A stretch of 64,000 bases of DNA, from assembly GCF_032814565.1 (NCBI RefSeq), contig NZ_CP136521.1, positions 1,646,501-1,710,500 of the forward strand, in the 5' to 3' direction. The DNA comes from Hwangdonia lutea. Its GTDB lineage: Bacteria > Bacteroidota > Bacteroidia > Flavobacteriales > Flavobacteriaceae. This document shows positions 63,928-64,000 of this stretch, piece after piece. A model generated the notes under the pieces. That model ran no database searches and was not told the DNA's origin. It worked only from the letters and a program-made list of their open reading frames with translations. Each line of letters opens with the position of its first letter. The stretch's first letter is position 1. The position numbers were made by a program, and so were the translations under genes.

Positions 63928-64000
63928 TTGAACACTAAAAAAACATATAAAGTTTTAACGCTGCTTGTTTTCTGTTTGTGCTTTGCTTTGGGCTTTTCTC
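63928..64000 (+). CDS. Start of a secreted protein, probably EnvC/M23-type (runs off window)
   Basis: Only 24 codons are visible from a TTG start 2 bp after DUF4292: MNTKKTYKVLTLLVFCLCFA then LGFS, a signal peptide. In flavobacteria the gene after DUF4292 is often an EnvC-like peptidoglycan hydrolase activator, which fits but cannot be confirmed here. Confidence 0.45.
   Translation, partial: MNTKKTYKVLTLLVFCLCFALGFS

Overview
This window is a stretch of a Flavobacteriaceae (Bacteroidota) chromosome. The evidence is low GC, ATG starts without clear Shine-Dalgarno sequences, Bacteroidota -7 boxes (TAnnTTTG), and lineage-restricted families: DUF4175, DUF4837, DUF5687, DUF4254, DUF4292, DUF6341/6427-like and the type IX secretion/gliding lipoprotein SprE/PorW. 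The genus cannot be fixed from the sequence alone. No rRNA, tRNA, CRISPR array or transposase gene was found.

Region 1 (1-18.4 kb) is a housekeeping region: DUF4175 (cut by the window edge), ybeY, mnmG flanked by two perfect parS-like palindromes, a methyltransferase, an OmpH/Skp-like lipoprotein, holB, pgk, a LysM lytic transglycosylase, DUF4837, tatA, an M23 peptidase, a GH3-family enzyme and a DUF6909-like protein.

Region 2 (18.4-39.8 kb) is a surface polysaccharide locus. A Wzz-like protein and rmlBACD (dTDP-L-rhamnose) precede a very AT-rich variable core (about 22.7-33.9 kb). The core has an apparent nonulosonic-acid module (cytidylyltransferase, NeuB-family synthase, KdsC-like phosphatase, putative transferase), a Wzx flippase, two Wzy/WaaL-like membrane proteins and three GT4 glycosyltransferases. 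Conserved genes then follow: UDP-glucose dehydrogenase, UDP-xylose synthase, the initiating phosphoglycosyltransferase, a GT2 enzyme and a convergent CapK/PaaK-like adenylate-forming enzyme. The left edge of the core is marked by a C-terminally short rmlD and a decayed second copy of the rmlD 3' end.

Region 3 (39.8-51.3 kb) holds purD, two flavobacterial membrane proteins, upp, DUF4254, a GT9 heptosyltransferase-like gene, a PaaE-like flavin/2Fe-2S reductase, a DUF5687/ABC ATPase pair and sprE/porW.

Region 4 (51.3-57.8 kb) is bactofilin, AtpZ-like, a DUF6168-like protein and atpB-E-F-H-A-G. The beta and epsilon subunit genes are not here. The atp operon has a textbook promoter inside the longest atpB reading frame, a strong hairpin after atpE, a palindromic repeat between atpA and atpG, and a tandem repeat formed from the atpG 3' end.

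Region 5 (57.8-64 kb) has an unknown lipoprotein, a second flippase, dut, a small GIY-YIG protein bracketed by palindromes, a sugar nucleotidyltransferase, a TPR protein, DUF4292 and the first codons of a secreted protein, probably EnvC-like. A dispersed palindrome family (ATTCCTGC-loop-GCAGGAAT) recurs in the second half of the window.
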